Assembly (NCBI GenBank): GCA_002733735.2
Contig: NVWT02000015.1
Location: 31,402-37,939 of the forward strand
Length of the DNA stretch: 6,538 bases
DNA from: Robiginitomaculum sp.
GTDB taxonomy: Bacteria > Pseudomonadota > Alphaproteobacteria > Caulobacterales > Maricaulaceae
Direction of reading: 5' to 3'
Shown here: piece after piece, positions 5,220 to 6,538 of the stretch
How the letters are laid out: the number at the start of each line of letters is the position of its first letter
How positions within the stretch are numbered: the first letter of the stretch is position 1
Program-made: the position numbers and the translations under genes
The notes under the pieces: model-generated
Seen by the model: only the letters and a program-made list of their open reading frames with translations
Database searches by the model: none
Told to the model about the DNA's origin: nothing

Positions 5220-6538
5220 ATGACAAAAAACTATGATGCAGTAATTATTGGCGCGGGTCACAATGGTCTGGTTTGCGCATTTTATTTGGCCAAAGCCGGA
5301 CTTAAGGTTCGGATAGTTGAACGACGCGGCATTGTTGGTGGGGCGGCGGTCACAGAGGAATTCCACCCGGGCTTTCGCAACTCGGTGGCCAGTTATACGG
5401 TAAGCCTGCTACAGCCCAAAATCATAACCGATATGCAATTGGTAAAACATGGGTATGAAGTAATTGAACGGCCAGTTTCCAATTTTCTACCACAAGAAGA
5501 CGGTGGCTACCTTTTGCTAGGCGGCGGGTTACAACGCACGAGGCGCGAATTTGCTAAATTCTCGCAAGCAGATGCTGATATTTTACCGCAATATTATGCA
5601 GCACTAGAACATGTGGCAGATGTCTTGCGTAAGCTGGCATTAAAAGCTCCGCCAAACATTGGCGATGGCATTGGCGCGTTTGCATCTCTTGTGACGCAAG
5701 GGCTACCACTTACCAAACTACCGTTGCAGCAAAAACGTGATGTGTTGGATTTATTTACGAAAAGCGCGCGCAGTTACCTTGATGGCTGGTTTGAAAGCGA
5801 GGCGGTAAAAGCATCTTTTGGCTTTGACGCAGTGGTCGGCAATTATGCCAGCCCTGACAGCCCGGGCAGTGCGTATGTTTTACTGCACCATGTATTTGGC
5901 GAGGTGAATGGCAAAAAAGGTGCATGGGGACATGTAATTGGCGGCATGGGGGAAATCACCCAAATCATGGCCAAAGTTTGCGAAGAACTAGGTGTTGAAA
6001 TTTCACTAAACTCGCCAGTTGATCAAGTGCTGATAAAAAATAATCAGGCAATTGGATTGCTTCTGAACGATGGCAGCGAAGTCCTCGCCAAGCGGGTTGT
6101 GGCTAATGTCGGACCAAAAATGTTATTTGAGCAAATGGTACCCGCCAGTGATTTGCCAGCTGACTTTGTTAAGCGCATTAAGGCGTTTCAAACTGGATCC
6201 GGTACTTTTCGAATGAATGTGGCGCTGTCGAAATTGCCAATATTTACTTGCAAGCCAGAGGCGGGCGAACACTTACAAAGCGGAATAATTATCGCCCCAA
6301 CACTAGATTATATGGATCAAGCATTTATCGATGCAAAAACCTATGGCTGGTCGAAAAAACCGATAGTTGAAATGTTAATACCCTCGATCATTGATGATAG
6401 TTTAGCCCCAAAAGGACAGCATGTGGCCAGCTTGTTTTGTCAGCAATTCGCACCGGTTTTACCAAATGGACAATGTTGGGACAAAGTAGAACAACAAGCC
6501 GCTGACCAGATAATCGCAACAGTTGAACAATATGCACC
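5220..6538 (+). CDS. FAD-dependent oxidoreductase, phytoene desaturase / PYROXD2-like (3' end outside window)
   Basis: This is a flavoprotein amine oxidase/phytoene desaturase superfamily member; its substrate is unknown. The first 439 residues are visible, and I expect a family length near 530. The N-terminus YDAVIIGAGHNGLVCAFYLA holds the dinucleotide-binding GxGxxG (11-16), with the ribose-binding glutamate E34 in VRIVERR. GGAAVTEEFHPGFRNSVASY (about 40-59) is the usual second FAD-contact region. VLLHHVFGEVNGKKGAWGHVIGGMGEITQIM (about 221-251) is a hallmark of the PYROXD2-like branch of this superfamily. No signal peptide is seen. The ATG at 5220 gives a FAD motif close to the N-terminus as expected; a weak GGGA lies 5 nt upstream. 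No carotenoid genes (crtB, crtE and the like) are visible, so a true carotenoid role is not supported and a plain oxidoreductase label is safer. Confidence 0.92.
   Translation, partial: MTKNYDAVIIGAGHNGLVCAFYLAKAGLKVRIVERRGIVGGAAVTEEFHPGFRNSVASYTVSLLQPKIITDMQLVKHGYEVIERPVSNFLPQEDGGYLLLGGGLQRTRREFAKFSQADADILPQYYAALEHVADVLRKLALKAPPNIGDGIGAFASLVTQGLPLTKLPLQQKRDVLDLFTKSARSYLDGWFESEAVKASFGFDAVVGNYASPDSPGSAYVLLHHVFGEVNGKKGAWGHVIGGMGEITQIMAKVCEELGVEISLNSPVDQVLIKNNQAIGLLLNDGSEVLAKRVVANVGPKMLFEQMVPASDLPADFVKRIKAFQTGSGTFRMNVALSKLPIFTCKPEAGEHLQSGIIIAPTLDYMDQAFIDAKTYGWSKKPIVEMLIPSIIDDSLAPKGQHVASLFCQQFAPVLPNGQCWDKVEQQAADQIIATVEQYA

Noticed and set aside
5220..6538. Carotenoid phytoene desaturase (crtI)
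   Set aside because: The fold fits, but the central GKKGAWGHVIGGMGE segment is that of the PYROXD2-like branch and no carotenoid genes are visible.
1..6538. tRNA or rRNA genes, CRISPR arrays, insertion sequences, phage or defence genes
   Set aside because: No cloverleaf, spaced repeat array, transposase or defence domain was recognised on either strand. Coding density is high and explained by the six genes listed.

Overview
The window looks like ordinary chromosome from an alphaproteobacterium of moderate, not high, GC content. The protein families, the separate alpha and beta chains of glycyl-tRNA synthetase, and the company of a tRNA1(Val)-type methyltransferase and a long-chain polyprenyl diphosphate synthase all fit that group. 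A GC-rich palindromic repeat of a kind widespread in alphaproteobacteria also fits. A genus cannot be given from sequence alone.

Layout. Positions 1-2963 hold a leftward block in transcription order: a tRNA1(Val) adenine-N6 methyltransferase-like gene (2963-2229), glyQ (2175-1300) and glyS (1300 to beyond the left edge). glyQ and glyS overlap by one base (TGATG). A 117-bp divergent spacer (2964-3080) carries a near-consensus sigma70 promoter with a perfect 15-bp palindrome over its -35 box. It drives a rightward long-chain polyprenyl diphosphate synthase (ispB type, 3081-4088). This gene meets, tail to tail with a 5-bp gap, a leftward WecA/WbpL-like polyprenyl-phosphate sugar-1-phosphate transferase (5113-4094). 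A second divergent spacer (5114-5219) precedes a rightward FAD-dependent oxidoreductase of the phytoene-desaturase/PYROXD2 type (5220 to beyond the right edge).

Functionally there is a translation block (tRNA modification and glycine charging), a quinone side-chain gene, an envelope glycan initiation gene and a redox enzyme of unknown substrate. The genes are housekeeping or near-housekeeping and do not form one pathway. ispB supplies long prenyl chains, probably for ubiquinone. The sugar transferase uses undecaprenyl phosphate, a product of a different (cis) prenyl transferase, so their adjacency is probably incidental.

The most striking item is at the left edge: a GC-rich palindromic repeat (about 11-57) lies inside the glyS reading frame and is read through without a stop. 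It would add about 19 foreign-looking residues to an essential enzyme, directly after a conserved GlyS motif. No RNA gene, CRISPR array, insertion sequence, phage gene or defence gene was found, and I do not see a previously undescribed multi-gene system here.
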